64,000 bases of DNA, taken from NCBI GenBank assembly GCA_947625245.1, contig CANQNO010000001.1, forward strand, positions 62,001 through 126,000, given 5' to 3'. Of this stretch, positions 35,377-44,166 are shown piece after piece. The translations under genes and the position numbers were made by a program. The notes beneath the pieces were generated by a model that saw nothing but the letters and a program-made list of their open reading frames with translations, did no database searches and was not told where the DNA came from. Position 1 is the first letter of the stretch. Each line of letters begins with the position of its first letter. The stretch comes from an uncultured Clostridia bacterium (lineage in GTDB: Bacteria; Bacillota; Clostridia; Christensenellales; Borkfalkiaceae).

Positions 35377-35382
35377 TATAAT
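35377..35382 (+). promoter_or_regulatory. -10 box before the island operon
   Basis: TATAAT 26 bases before the ATG at 35409; the -35 region is A/T-rich without a clear TTGACA. Confidence 0.4.
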
Positions 35383-35408
35383 ATAAGCAAATAAAACGGG
35401 AGGCGTTT

Positions 35409-37028
35409 ATGAAAGAGAATACGAAAAATAAATTCATAGATGAGGTAAGCACGGATTCTGTAACAACTTACATAAAGACAAAATTTTTGTCGCATTATTT
35501 TTTAACCTGCGTGACGTTGCCCGACAATACAGACAAAAGGGCTGTTTTCTTTACGCTGTCAAAGATGTACGGTATTGACGGGGCGGAATCTTTATTTTCG
35601 ACTTGCGAGTGCAAACCCGTTAGCGATATAGATTCCGTTGCCGCTTATAACTTGTATGAAAGGATGAAAAAGATCCCTGACCTCAGGCGGGATTTGGATA
35701 AACTTTCACCGGATACGCAACTTGCCGTAAAGGCTAAGGGGCAGGCTTTATTGACTGCGGGCGAGCTCAAAATCAAATTGCCGAACCTGCTGACTTCAAG
35801 TGAAATTATTTCCCATGTCGCCGGGTGCGCCAATGAGGGGATCATTGCGGCAATGATAGTTTACGGATTTGCCCTTTACGAAGGACAAGGTGTTCCGCAA
35901 AACAAAGCGGGCGGTCTACGCTATCTTCAAAAAGCGGTTCGCTGGAACAGTACCGAAGCAGCCGTAATGTGCATGACCTATGACAGCAAAAACGCAAAAA
36001 AATATGCAGACGTCCTTATAAGTTCGTCTATCTGTCCTTTTACGGAAGCGGTGAAATATTTAGCCGAACCGTTCGGAGTAATTCCCGGAGAGGATAAAAT
36101 TGCCGTATTGTTGGAAAAGGCTTTTGCCAGAGAATTGGTTAAGCGCGAAAAGTATGTGCATTCCGTTGCGCGGATTTTATACTGCACGGGGTTAAGTTAT
36201 GCGGACAAGCAAAAAACAATACTTTCCTGCAATGGCGAGTATATAAACGCCGTAACAAATTTTCCGCTGAACCTTCCCGCTATTCCGTCGTGGAACTGTG
36301 CATTGTCAATACCTATGGACCGCAGGGAGGAGTGCGAAAAAGTCGCAAAAGCATTTAAAACCGCCTGTCTTGCCGCTGACGAAAAGTACCGTCCCCTGCT
36401 GTTGACCGCAAAAGAAGAATTTGTGGCGGATGCGTATATCGACTCGTTCAAACATGCGTTTAAAGACGCCAACATAGTTTTGATCGACGTCGCAAGAATA
36501 GAAAGCGGATTCTTTGAAAACGGCGCCCAGAATATGGCGGTAAAGGAATTGAACGAAAAAAAGCCGAATATAGTGATTTTTCGCATTTACGGCGGGATGA
36601 CTTCCGATAAACAAAAAGTGGTGGAAACCTTTCTGTCGGCATCTAAAAGAAAGACTTTTAACGTCGCTACAGGGTTAACGCTTGACCTTTCGAATATTCT
36701 TCCCGTGGTAATTTGCGACAGCCAAAATGCATTACTGTTAAAGCCCCTGTGCCGCGTAACAGAGTTGGCGGCTATAAGCGGCAAAGAGCGTGAAGCAATT
36801 TTATTAAAGGACATCTCAGAGTATTCGCGCAGACTCGGAACCGAAATTTCCATAGACGACGGTTTATGGGATAGGCTCGGTAACGTAAGTATGGATAATC
36901 TTATCAACGCTATAGATACTATTTGCTTGTCTATTTCGGACGACGACAGCCGGGTAACTTTTGACAAAGTGCAAAATTGCCTTCGTTCAATGAGTAAACC
37001 TACGCTCGGCTTTAAAGGTGGATTATGA
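35409..37028 (+). CDS. Sel1-repeat protein with degenerate Lon-like AAA+ domain
   Basis: 539 residues. At ~150-205 a Sel1/TPR-like repeat (AAMIVYGFALYEGQGVPQNK followed by GLRYLQKAVRW). From ~335 onward the order of elements is that of a Lon/ClpX-type AAA+ module but without catalytic residues: LLLTAKEEFVADAYID in place of Walker A, KPNIVIFRIYGG in place of Walker B, then TLDLSNILPVVICDSQN, which matches the DLS-V-F-I-A-T-A-N strand of Lon. The lid follows with KEREAILLKDI. So it is probably a non-hydrolysing scaffold. GGGAGG before the ATG; overlaps the TraG-like gene by 4 bases. Confidence 0.6.
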   Translation: MKENTKNKFIDEVSTDSVTTYIKTKFLSHYFLTCVTLPDNTDKRAVFFTLSKMYGIDGAESLFSTCECKPVSDIDSVAAYNLYERMKKIPDLRRDLDKLSPDTQLAVKAKGQALLTAGELKIKLPNLLTSSEIISHVAGCANEGIIAAMIVYGFALYEGQGVPQNKAGGLRYLQKAVRWNSTEAAVMCMTYDSKNAKKYADVLISSSICPFTEAVKYLAEPFGVIPGEDKIAVLLEKAFARELVKREKYVHSVARILYCTGLSYADKQKTILSCNGEYINAVTNFPLNLPAIPSWNCALSIPMDRREECEKVAKAFKTACLAADEKYRPLLLTAKEEFVADAYIDSFKHAFKDANIVLIDVARIESGFFENGAQNMAVKELNEKKPNIVIFRIYGGMTSDKQKVVETFLSASKRKTFNVATGLTLDLSNILPVVICDSQNALLLKPLCRVTELAAISGKEREAILLKDISEYSRRLGTEISIDDGLWDRLGNVSMDNLINAIDTICLSISDDDSRVTFDKVQNCLRSMSKPTLGFKGGL

Positions 37029-38707
37029 TCGATGAAAAAATTTTGTGTAACGGATATGAAAACATGCGTCTTGTTCGCTACGACGAACTTGCGGAAGCGG
37101 GTATAAAAACCGTCAAGTTTTCAGAGCTTGGCAATTTTACCAATGACGGGGTATTGAAAGCTTGCTTTCATGATGCAAACGGTGAGCTGGTACAACTCTA
37201 TACCGAACAGGGTAACCACGTCGGGGTCATAGCGGCCACGAGACTGGGCAAAACGACTTCATACGTTGTGCCTACTATCATTTCTTTTGCAATGCAAAAG
37301 GTCAAAAAGTCATTTATTGTCTCCGACCCTAAAGGAGAAATTTATCGCCTTACCGCCGAAACATTAAAAAAACAAGGATATAAAATCAAACTTTTGAATT
37401 TCCGTGATTACAAGCACAGTGAGTTCTGGAACCCGCTGACGCCCATTTTCAGAAAACATAAAAAAGCCCAAAACATCTATGACGAAATCGAGGCGGTGCG
37501 GATTGACGGAGAGTGGAAGTACAGTTTTAACGGCAGAATATACGATGACAAGGAGCGTCTCAACAGGGACGTGGAGGACGAAAGAAAAGCTATTTCAGAC
37601 GACCTGAATAACGATATAGACAATATGGGCACAATGATGGTCAGCACTGTCATAGAACGGGATCCTACCTGGGAGGACGGAGTAAGAGACCTGTTTAAAG
37701 CTTTTCTGCACGCCATGCTCGAAGATACGGAATTGAAAGAAAACCCGATTACGGAAGAGACCTTTTCACTTGATACTATATTTAAAATAATGGGGACTTT
37801 TTCGGACTGCAACGACGTATTCGACGGCGGGTATTTTTCGTCGAGAGACAAAAAATCAAGGGCATATCTTTTGGCAAAGCCCATAGTTTTAGACGTCACG
37901 GGGAATACGCGCGGCAGTTTTATGTCGGTATGGCAAACAAAATTTTCAGGATTTATGGAGCTGGTAACCAGAAAAATCACTTCTTGCAACTCGTTTGAAA
38001 TCGAGGAGCTTGCCGAAGCGCCTATTGCCTTATTTGTGTGTTATAGGGACGAGCTTAAAGCGCATTATAAAACCATAACGTTGTTTGTGCAGAATGCATA
38101 CAAATTTTTAATCGAAAGAGCAAGCAGCAACCGTAACGGCAAGCTCGAAATACCATTTTATTTTATCCTTGACGAATTCGGCAACTTTGTGCAGATAAAG
38201 GATTTTGAGACGACCATATCGGCGTGCGCCGGGCGCAATATTTGGTTTATCCTTATCATCCAGTCGTATGCGCAACTGGCGGCTGTATATAAAGAGGCAG
38301 TAGCGGCTATTATACGCGATAATCTCAATGTGCACGTGTTTTTCGGAAGCAATAATCCGGAAACGCTTGAAGAATTTTCAAGAGAATGCGGACAATATAC
38401 CCGCATATCTCCTCTCAGCGCGGCAAACGGCAAGGGGGTTGAGATAGAAAAATATGAATTGGAAACTTTGCAACTTGTAACAAAAAGCAGATTGTCGCAT
38501 TTGGGGTGCGGCGAATGTATCGTGACTGAGGCAAATTGCGGTTACGTTATGCTTTCGTCTATGGAAAGATATTTCAATTGCGCCGAATTTTCTTCTTTGC
38601 CCGAAAGCGAATTCAAAGACTATGTCGTAGGTATAAATCCGTCCGACGATAAGTATAGGTACGAATATGTTCCCCGTAACCCAAAACGCGGACCGTTCGA
38701 TTTTTAG
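37025..38707 (+). CDS. TraG/VirD4-type coupling ATPase
   Basis: 560 residues. Walker A is GVIAATRLGKTTSYV (~62-76), followed by the VirD4 signature SFIVSDPKGEIYRLTAETL; Walker B is FYFILDEFGNF (~378) and then the sensor stretch WFILIIQSYAQL. These are the motifs of type IV secretion coupling proteins. I see no N-terminal membrane helices, unlike classical VirD4, and there is no relaxase or VirB4 nearby, so it may be a soluble relative used outside conjugation. Translationally coupled to the gene before it (ATGA overlap) and 11 bases from the next. Confidence 0.8.
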   Translation: MIDEKILCNGYENMRLVRYDELAEAGIKTVKFSELGNFTNDGVLKACFHDANGELVQLYTEQGNHVGVIAATRLGKTTSYVVPTIISFAMQKVKKSFIVSDPKGEIYRLTAETLKKQGYKIKLLNFRDYKHSEFWNPLTPIFRKHKKAQNIYDEIEAVRIDGEWKYSFNGRIYDDKERLNRDVEDERKAISDDLNNDIDNMGTMMVSTVIERDPTWEDGVRDLFKAFLHAMLEDTELKENPITEETFSLDTIFKIMGTFSDCNDVFDGGYFSSRDKKSRAYLLAKPIVLDVTGNTRGSFMSVWQTKFSGFMELVTRKITSCNSFEIEELAEAPIALFVCYRDELKAHYKTITLFVQNAYKFLIERASSNRNGKLEIPFYFILDEFGNFVQIKDFETTISACAGRNIWFILIIQSYAQLAAVYKEAVAAIIRDNLNVHVFFGSNNPETLEEFSRECGQYTRISPLSAANGKGVEIEKYELETLQLVTKSRLSHLGCGECIVTEANCGYVMLSSMERYFNCAEFSSLPESEFKDYVVGINPSDDKYRYEYVPRNPKRGPFDF

Positions 38708-38718
38708 CGGGGTGACGT

Positions 38719-39597
38719 ATGGACGAATTGCTCGATAAAATAATCGAATACGCAAAGTCTCATCCGCAATTTTCGGCGCCCGAGGTGCAGGGCGAATTGT
38801 GCATCGGTTATAGGGAATTAACGGGTGCGTTAAATACCTTGCAGTTAATTGGCTCCATAAAATTTATGGGCGGCATGTGCTACAAATATATCGGTGATTA
38901 TGAACGGACTTCCGAAATCCCGGGCGACGGCATGGACGATTTGTTAAAACGCAGGGCTCATTTTGAAATGCGCAAGCAAGAACTATTGCGGCGCAAGCCA
39001 TCGGAAATTGACGACGAAGATGATGAAGACGAAGAAGACGACGAGGGCGGCGAGGACGACGAGGATGAAGAAAATGAAAACGACGAGGATGACGAGAACA
39101 ACTGGTTTAGCATACTCGATACGGAAGAAGAAAAGAAAAAGCGAACGGAAAAATTCTTAAAAGAAACCGAAAATTTGAGAGAGAAATTAAGTAAAACGGT
39201 CAATGAAAAATTCATAGGATCCCATATTGACGATGAATTTCTCAACGAATTGAAAAGCAGTTTGAAAGGTGAGCTTTTTGAAATCCGCAGAACACTTTGT
39301 TTTACCCAAATTTGCGCTAAAGGCTTGAAATTCTGCAACGGCAAGGACGCGGAATTCTACATATACCATCACGGTGAAACAATAGAGCTGAGCGACGGCG
39401 GGGCTACAATTAAATGGATGCAAAATAAGCCGGGGTACGGCTATAAAAGAACTAAGAATACTTTAAAAAAATTGACGGACGATCTTATAGTCAGCCTGGA
39501 CGACAGGGATCAACTGTTTATCGACTTTTCCGATCTTTCTCTGCTTCCTTCAATGTACTATTATTTTTATTGGTTGATACACAGCCTTATCATATAA
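38719..39597 (+). CDS. Acidic-linker protein with N-terminal winged helix
   Basis: 292 residues. Residues 1-50 (LLDKIIEYAKSHPQFSAPEV, ELCIGYRELTGALNTLQLIG) look like a winged helix of the FtsK-gamma/wHTH kind. Residues ~95-128 are almost pure Asp/Glu. A coiled segment follows, then a C-terminal domain with IYHHGETIELSDGGATIKWM that is reminiscent of DUF1828-type domains (tentative). The gamma-like helix next to a VirD4/FtsK-fold ATPase suggests the two proteins act on DNA together (inference). Confidence 0.55.
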   Translation: MDELLDKIIEYAKSHPQFSAPEVQGELCIGYRELTGALNTLQLIGSIKFMGGMCYKYIGDYERTSEIPGDGMDDLLKRRAHFEMRKQELLRRKPSEIDDEDDEDEEDDEGGEDDEDEENENDEDDENNWFSILDTEEEKKKRTEKFLKETENLREKLSKTVNEKFIGSHIDDEFLNELKSSLKGELFEIRRTLCFTQICAKGLKFCNGKDAEFYIYHHGETIELSDGGATIKWMQNKPGYGYKRTKNTLKKLTDDLIVSLDDRDQLFIDFSDLSLLPSMYYYFYWLIHSLII

Positions 39598-39679
39598 AGG
39601 GCGCTTTACCGCCGGGCACACAGTTAAAAACAAAATTTAGGTTAAAAAAGGTTTTATATGAATAAATTCGAAATGCGTC

Positions 39680-39707
39680 TTGTTTTTATCTTATTTTTTG
39701 CTATAAT
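39680..39707 (+). promoter_or_regulatory. Promoter of the nuclease-helicase gene
   Basis: TTGTTT-N16-TATAAT, about 65 bases before the ATG at 39775. A 37-codon open frame (39658-39771) overlaps it and is not called as a gene. Confidence 0.5.
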
Positions 39708-39774
39708 GGATATGAAGGAATACTTTTGGTTGGATAAAGCGAATAGGATACTTATTTCTTTGAGGTTTTAAAAT

Positions 39775-42700
39775 ATGAAAGTAACAAAAGAAATGTTGGA
39801 TAAACATTTGAAAAGCCATACTGAGCGTTCTGCGGAAGACAGAGCGGCGGTGTCGGTTCTCGAAACATTTTTACGTTCCGGCGGTAAGCTAAATTGGGAT
39901 TTTAAAAGCGACGATAAATGGCCGAACACCGACGGCAATTTCGAATTGGTTATAAATCCGGAAGAATCCCGATTGCCTGCACAAAATTTTATGGTACAGA
40001 TCAAAGGGACGGGGGAATATAAAAATGACGGAGATAAAGTAAAGTACAGATTGCAAAGTTTGGCGTTTCCCGCTTATATATATTCTAATGTGACAGCCGA
40101 CCCCGGCATATTGTTTGTGGTTCTGAATCCAACACATCGAGGGGAAGAGCGCGTGTTTTGGAAATATATGTCGGTAGAATTTCTCACGTCAATAGATTAT
40201 AACAAATCAAGTATTGAATTAGTTTTTTCAAACCGTGATGAAATCTTAAATACCGACGAAAGTATAAATGAATTTTGCAAAGAGTTGGTAAAACTAATAA
40301 ACATACATGCGTTCGCAAAAAAATTGCAAGGAAGAGAATATTCTTTGGAAGAGGTCGGGCGCATAATCAAACGCTGTGACGAATATATTACAGAAAGTAT
40401 TGATCGTTTTGATATTTATAATGATACAAGAGATAATGTCTCCCAGCGAATTTTAAACAGACTATATGATTTGTGCATTGCCGCGTTGTTGTTTAATTCT
40501 TTAAACAAAGAAAACTCCTCGGTTGGGTTGGATTATGCCTGGGAACAATCGTTGCTTGATATTAACACTAAATATCTGGGATCGTTCTTACAAATGTTAA
40601 AGTATATTGATAGCCGTATTCCGGATGACGGGCAATCCGAAAGGCTGATGCTGAAATATTATTCATTTTTATGGCAAATCAGAGAGGATTTTAAAGCGCA
40701 TGGTATAAAAATTTTAAAAAATCTTGAAAAATTTCCTTTAAAAACAGATCAAATAGATTTAGAATATTATAAATCGGTTGCGGCGGCAATTGAGTCGCAA
40801 GGATTTTCTTCGTCGGCTTTAAGATCCGCACGGTATTATGTTCAAAATAAAGTACCGTTTTATATAGATAAAAACCGGTATTTCGAAGTCACGTTGCAGT
40901 TGGCGGGTAAATATGCCACAAAGTATAATCGTGTTACAGTTTATACAAAGAAAAACATATCAAGTAATTATTCTGTACAAATCGGATATGAAGAGTTGAC
41001 AATAAATTTATGGGACAAGCCTGTAAAGATTAAGGTTGTTGATAGGTGGCGTGTATCAATTGAACCTGCATGTCTTAATAAATTATCCAAAATTTTGAAT
41101 TTAAATGGCAATATTTCATCTAAATACGGTGAATATGACGAACTTATGAATTTTTTGACAAAAACGGGTTTGAATTTAGTGAATTTTATTGATCTGAAAG
41201 AATTCGATTTTGAAAAAATTCTTAACAGCATATATTCAAAGGCAAATACTAAAAAATTCAAACCCGTATTAAAAAAGTTGCGCTCGGAGTTTGGAGAATC
41301 TTCAGATGTTTTAGGGAAAAATACTGTAAGATATCTATTACTGCATTTGAGAGAAGAAACGTTGGATGCGGTTATTTATACACAAGGCATAAAGTTAAGC
41401 AGTACTTCGGTTAATTTAATCAGTAAATGTTTGCCGTTCGAAAAAAATCCATATATATCCAATTTAGCGGGAAGCAAAACAAGCAATTACACTGTTTCAA
41501 AAGATGTGTTTAAAGCTCTGGGATATGAAAAAGTTGATACATACAGACCATATCTGAAATTACAACGGCTTATAGGCGAAACGGGCGAAATATATTTTGA
41601 GGATACATTAATTGAAAGCAACGAAATAGAAAAATTTAATAAAAATCTTGATAAATGGGAAAGAGAACAGGGATATAGCATAAAGCACGAAAACGGTGTG
41701 GTATTTATCGAATCGTATGAAAATGAAACTTTAAAGATTTTAAATGGTTTAACTGCTTTAACTAAAACCGGAAATAAGGGACAATATGAACTTAATAAAT
41801 ATTTTTTGAAAAACAGCAGAATAAAATTTGAAGATAAAATAAAAAAGCAGGCACTGGAAAAGATTTTTGTCAATTCAAGAGTATTGCTTATTTACGGTGC
41901 CGCCGGGACAGGCAAGACAACGCTTATCAAATTAATTTCGCAACTAATGGAAGGCAGTAAAAAACTATTTTTAACAAAAACTCATACTGCTTTGCAAAAT
42001 TTACGTAGATGCATTAATAATTCGGAACCTCAATCCGAATATATCAGTTTAGACAGTTTTACCAAAAAAATAAAATTACCTGATTTTGATGTCATTTTTG
42101 TTGATGAATGCAGTGTGATCGACAATCATACTATGGCTCGTTTTTTTGAAAAGATAGGTGAAAATACTTTATTGGTTTTAGCGGGTGATATTTATCAGTT
42201 GGAGCCTATCGATTTCGGTAATTGGTTTCAATATGCCAATGAAATAGTCAAAGATGATGCAAAAGTGGAACTTTTGAATACATGGCGCACAGAAGAAGAT
42301 TTTCTTAAGGATTTATGGAAAGAAGTCAGGACGCGCGAGAAATGTATTCATGAGAAATTAATATTTAACGGGTCTTTTTCGGAATGTATCGGATCCGATA
42401 TTTTTCATAAATATGATGAAGACGAAGTGGTTTTATGCTTAAATTATGACGGAAAGTTTGGATTGAATAATATCAATGTTTACTTTCAGGCAAACAATAA
42501 AAATAAAGAGCATAAATGGCAGGAGTGGAGTTATAAAAAAGGCGACCCGATACTATTCAATGAATCCAAACGATTTTCTGTATTTTACAATAACTTAAAA
42601 GGCAAAATAGTTGATATTGAGCAGGATAAGCGAAGTATAACATTTACCGTTGATATTGAACGTGTTTTAACCGAAAGTGGTTGTAAGGGAGAAGTGGAGT

Positions 42701-43068
42701 TTATAGAAAACTTTGACGGCAGAACAAGAGTCAAGTTCACTGTTTATGAAGACGGCGATGACGTAGATAGAAGCGAAGAAGAGAAAGAAAAGTCCAAAAT
42801 GTTTTCTATTGTGCCTTTTCAACTCGCTTACGCCGTATCTATCCATAAAGCACAGGGTTTGGAATACAATTCTGTAAAAATAATAATTCCTGAAAGCAAC
42901 ACGGAGAAAATCACTCATGGTGTTTTTTATACGGCAATTACAAGAGCGAAAAAATATTTGAAAATTTATTGGAGCCCCGAAACCATGGAAAGAGTTATTT
43001 CGGGATTTGGGAATGCCGGTTCCGATAAATTAAGTTTGCAAATAATAAAGAATAAAATCAAACAGTAA
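39775..43068 (+). CDS. DUF4365-like nuclease fused to SF1 (RecD/UvrD-type) helicase
   Basis: 1097 residues. Residues ~5-150 resemble DUF4365, a PD-(D/E)XK-type domain: NTDGNFELVI supplies the acidic residue and FMVQIKGT (~72-78) the Q-x-K. A long middle region (150-690) is unassigned. The C-terminal ~390 residues are a superfamily 1 helicase: Walker A LLIYGAAGTGKTTLI (~707), Walker B VIFVDECSVID (~775), LAGDIYQLEP, and the UvrD_C_2 end SIHKAQGLEYNSVKI with YTAITRAKKYL. Base composition is clearly more A/T-rich than that of its neighbours, a sign of transfer. Nuclease-helicase fusions like this are common in phage-defence islands; that role is inferred. Confidence 0.75.
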   Translation: MKVTKEMLDKHLKSHTERSAEDRAAVSVLETFLRSGGKLNWDFKSDDKWPNTDGNFELVINPEESRLPAQNFMVQIKGTGEYKNDGDKVKYRLQSLAFPAYIYSNVTADPGILFVVLNPTHRGEERVFWKYMSVEFLTSIDYNKSSIELVFSNRDEILNTDESINEFCKELVKLINIHAFAKKLQGREYSLEEVGRIIKRCDEYITESIDRFDIYNDTRDNVSQRILNRLYDLCIAALLFNSLNKENSSVGLDYAWEQSLLDINTKYLGSFLQMLKYIDSRIPDDGQSERLMLKYYSFLWQIREDFKAHGIKILKNLEKFPLKTDQIDLEYYKSVAAAIESQGFSSSALRSARYYVQNKVPFYIDKNRYFEVTLQLAGKYATKYNRVTVYTKKNISSNYSVQIGYEELTINLWDKPVKIKVVDRWRVSIEPACLNKLSKILNLNGNISSKYGEYDELMNFLTKTGLNLVNFIDLKEFDFEKILNSIYSKANTKKFKPVLKKLRSEFGESSDVLGKNTVRYLLLHLREETLDAVIYTQGIKLSSTSVNLISKCLPFEKNPYISNLAGSKTSNYTVSKDVFKALGYEKVDTYRPYLKLQRLIGETGEIYFEDTLIESNEIEKFNKNLDKWEREQGYSIKHENGVVFIESYENETLKILNGLTALTKTGNKGQYELNKYFLKNSRIKFEDKIKKQALEKIFVNSRVLLIYGAAGTGKTTLIKLISQLMEGSKKLFLTKTHTALQNLRRCINNSEPQSEYISLDSFTKKIKLPDFDVIFVDECSVIDNHTMARFFEKIGENTLLVLAGDIYQLEPIDFGNWFQYANEIVKDDAKVELLNTWRTEEDFLKDLWKEVRTREKCIHEKLIFNGSFSECIGSDIFHKYDEDEVVLCLNYDGKFGLNNINVYFQANNKNKEHKWQEWSYKKGDPILFNESKRFSVFYNNLKGKIVDIEQDKRSITFTVDIERVLTESGCKGEVEFIENFDGRTRVKFTVYEDGDDVDRSEEEKEKSKMFSIVPFQLAYAVSIHKAQGLEYNSVKIIIPESNTEKITHGVFYTAITRAKKYLKIYWSPETMERVISGFGNAGSDKLSLQIIKNKIKQ

Positions 43069-43179
43069 ATACGAGGGGTAATTTTTTGATGTGCAATGAG
43101 ATAAGATCTGAAAGCATTGCAAAAAATTAATAAGTGGCAGCAAAATGTAGGTGTGCCTTTTAATCTTATGGGGAGAAAG

Positions 43180-43220
43180 AACCGCCGCCCGCGGTGGCGG
43201 GCGGCGGTTAAAAAAATTTT
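43180..43220 (+). terminator. Terminator after the nuclease-helicase gene
   Basis: AACCGCCGCCCGC-GGTG-GCGGGCGGCGGTT followed by A and then TTTT; strong stem, weak T-run. Confidence 0.6.
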
Positions 43221-43239
43221 AAATTGAACATAAAATTGC

Positions 43240-43268
43240 TTGTAATTTTGCCGGAATACATATATAAT
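43240..43268 (+). promoter_or_regulatory. Promoter of tRNA-Gln
   Basis: TTGTAA-N17-TATAAT, 18 bases before the tRNA. Confidence 0.6.
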
Positions 43269-43286
43269 TATAAAGCAAATGAATAT

Positions 43287-43361
43287 TGGGGCGTCGCCAA
43301 GCGGTAAGGCAACGGACTCTGACTCCGTCATTCGGGTGTTCGAATCACTTCGCCCCAGCCA
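43287..43361 (+). tRNA. tRNA-Gln (anticodon CTG)
   Basis: 75 bases with encoded CCA. Acceptor TGGGGCG / CGCCCCA, D-loop GCCAAGCGGTAAGGC, anticodon arm ACGGA-CTCTGAC-TCCGT (anticodon CTG, reads CAG) and T-loop GTTCGAATC. All arms pair. It borders the A/T-rich island on the right, a usual integration position, though no integrase or repeated tRNA end was found. Confidence 0.95.
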
Positions 43362-43365
43362 ATTT

Positions 43366-43415
43366 CGGGCGGTTTTTAGCGATTTTCGGCTAAAAACCGC
43401 CCGTTTTTTAATTTT
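43366..43415 (+). terminator. Terminator of tRNA-Gln
   Basis: CGGGCGGTTTTTAGC / GCTAAAAACCGCCCG around GATTTTCG, followed by TTTTTTAATTTTT. Confidence 0.9.
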
Positions 43416-43539
43416 TGAAATAACTCCTTTTTTGAGATTGGTGGAAAATTGGGGGGGGGGGATTAGGGAACTTAAATGATGTTTCCTCAAACGATTCTTC
43501 ATTTTGAAGGGAATGGCAAAAGCCCGGATCGGATGAGCG

Positions 43540-43998
43540 TTAAACCCGATTGCAAATGTCTTTATTGATGCGGCACATCGCCTCGTCGTCGAACAGCCAG
43601 TGTGCGTTGCACCCATCAAGAAATGCGCCGCCGAGCAGGTATGCCGCCTTATCTCTCGGAGGCTCGGTTTGAAGAAGGATCGGATCGTCCCAAAAAGAGC
43701 CCGCCCTGAACGAAACGTAATAAGAGATCGTATCCGCGTATTTCGCAAATTCCAAGGCGCGCGTCGGATACATGGTATGCAAGAGGCGTTTGATCTCTTC
43801 CTTCTTCACCGAAGCGAGCAGGTTGTGATTGCGTGCGATCTTCCGAAGATTGGACTTCACGATGCGAAGAACATCGGCGTAGAGCGCCTCATCCATACGC
43901 ACCGTTTTGCTGTGGTAATCCTCTACTGCGGTGTCGCGATATATCATATGCACAAAGATCTTCGCAAGCTTTTCATCGGTAAGACGATCCACGATCAT
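43540..43998 (-). CDS. Hypothetical protein
   Basis: 152 residues, soluble, mostly helical: an N-terminal helical region (DRLTDEKLAKIFVHMIYRDT), a basic middle (KSNLRKIARNHNLLASVKKE) and a mixed C-terminal part with CNAHWLFDDEAMC. No recognised family. A plus-strand frame (43600-44103) overlaps, but this one has AAGGAG at the right distance from its ATG and a better protein composition. Its codon use differs somewhat from nearby genes. Confidence 0.6.
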   Translation of the reverse strand: MIVDRLTDEKLAKIFVHMIYRDTAVEDYHSKTVRMDEALYADVLRIVKSNLRKIARNHNLLASVKKEEIKRLLHTMYPTRALEFAKYADTISYYVSFRAGSFWDDPILLQTEPPRDKAAYLLGGAFLDGCNAHWLFDDEAMCRINKDICNRV

Positions 43999-44166
43999 AG
44001 ATTTCTTCTCCTTGTATGTGTTTGTTTTGCACCACCCGCTATACTACACGTAAATCACGGTCGACTAATATCCGTCCTTGTTGATTTTTATGGTACTGAC
44101 TAAATCGTCGTTTTCGTATGGCGCGGGTAAAAGCCCGCGCGCTGCATTTTCCACCCAATAAGTCGA

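Noticed and set aside
39658..39771. 37-codon open frame before the nuclease-helicase gene
   Set aside because: It overlaps the likely promoter and has a weak ribosome binding site; a leader peptide is possible but unsupported.
43287..43361. tRNA-Gln as an attachment site of an integrative element
   Set aside because: No integrase and no second copy of the tRNA 3' end was found within the window; position alone is not enough.
42966..43748. 260-codon minus-strand frame covering tRNA-Gln
   Set aside because: Overlaps the tRNA and the 3' end of the nuclease-helicase gene; no ribosome binding site.
43600..44103. 167-codon plus-strand frame
   Set aside because: The opposite-strand gene 43540-43998 has AAGGAG and better composition.
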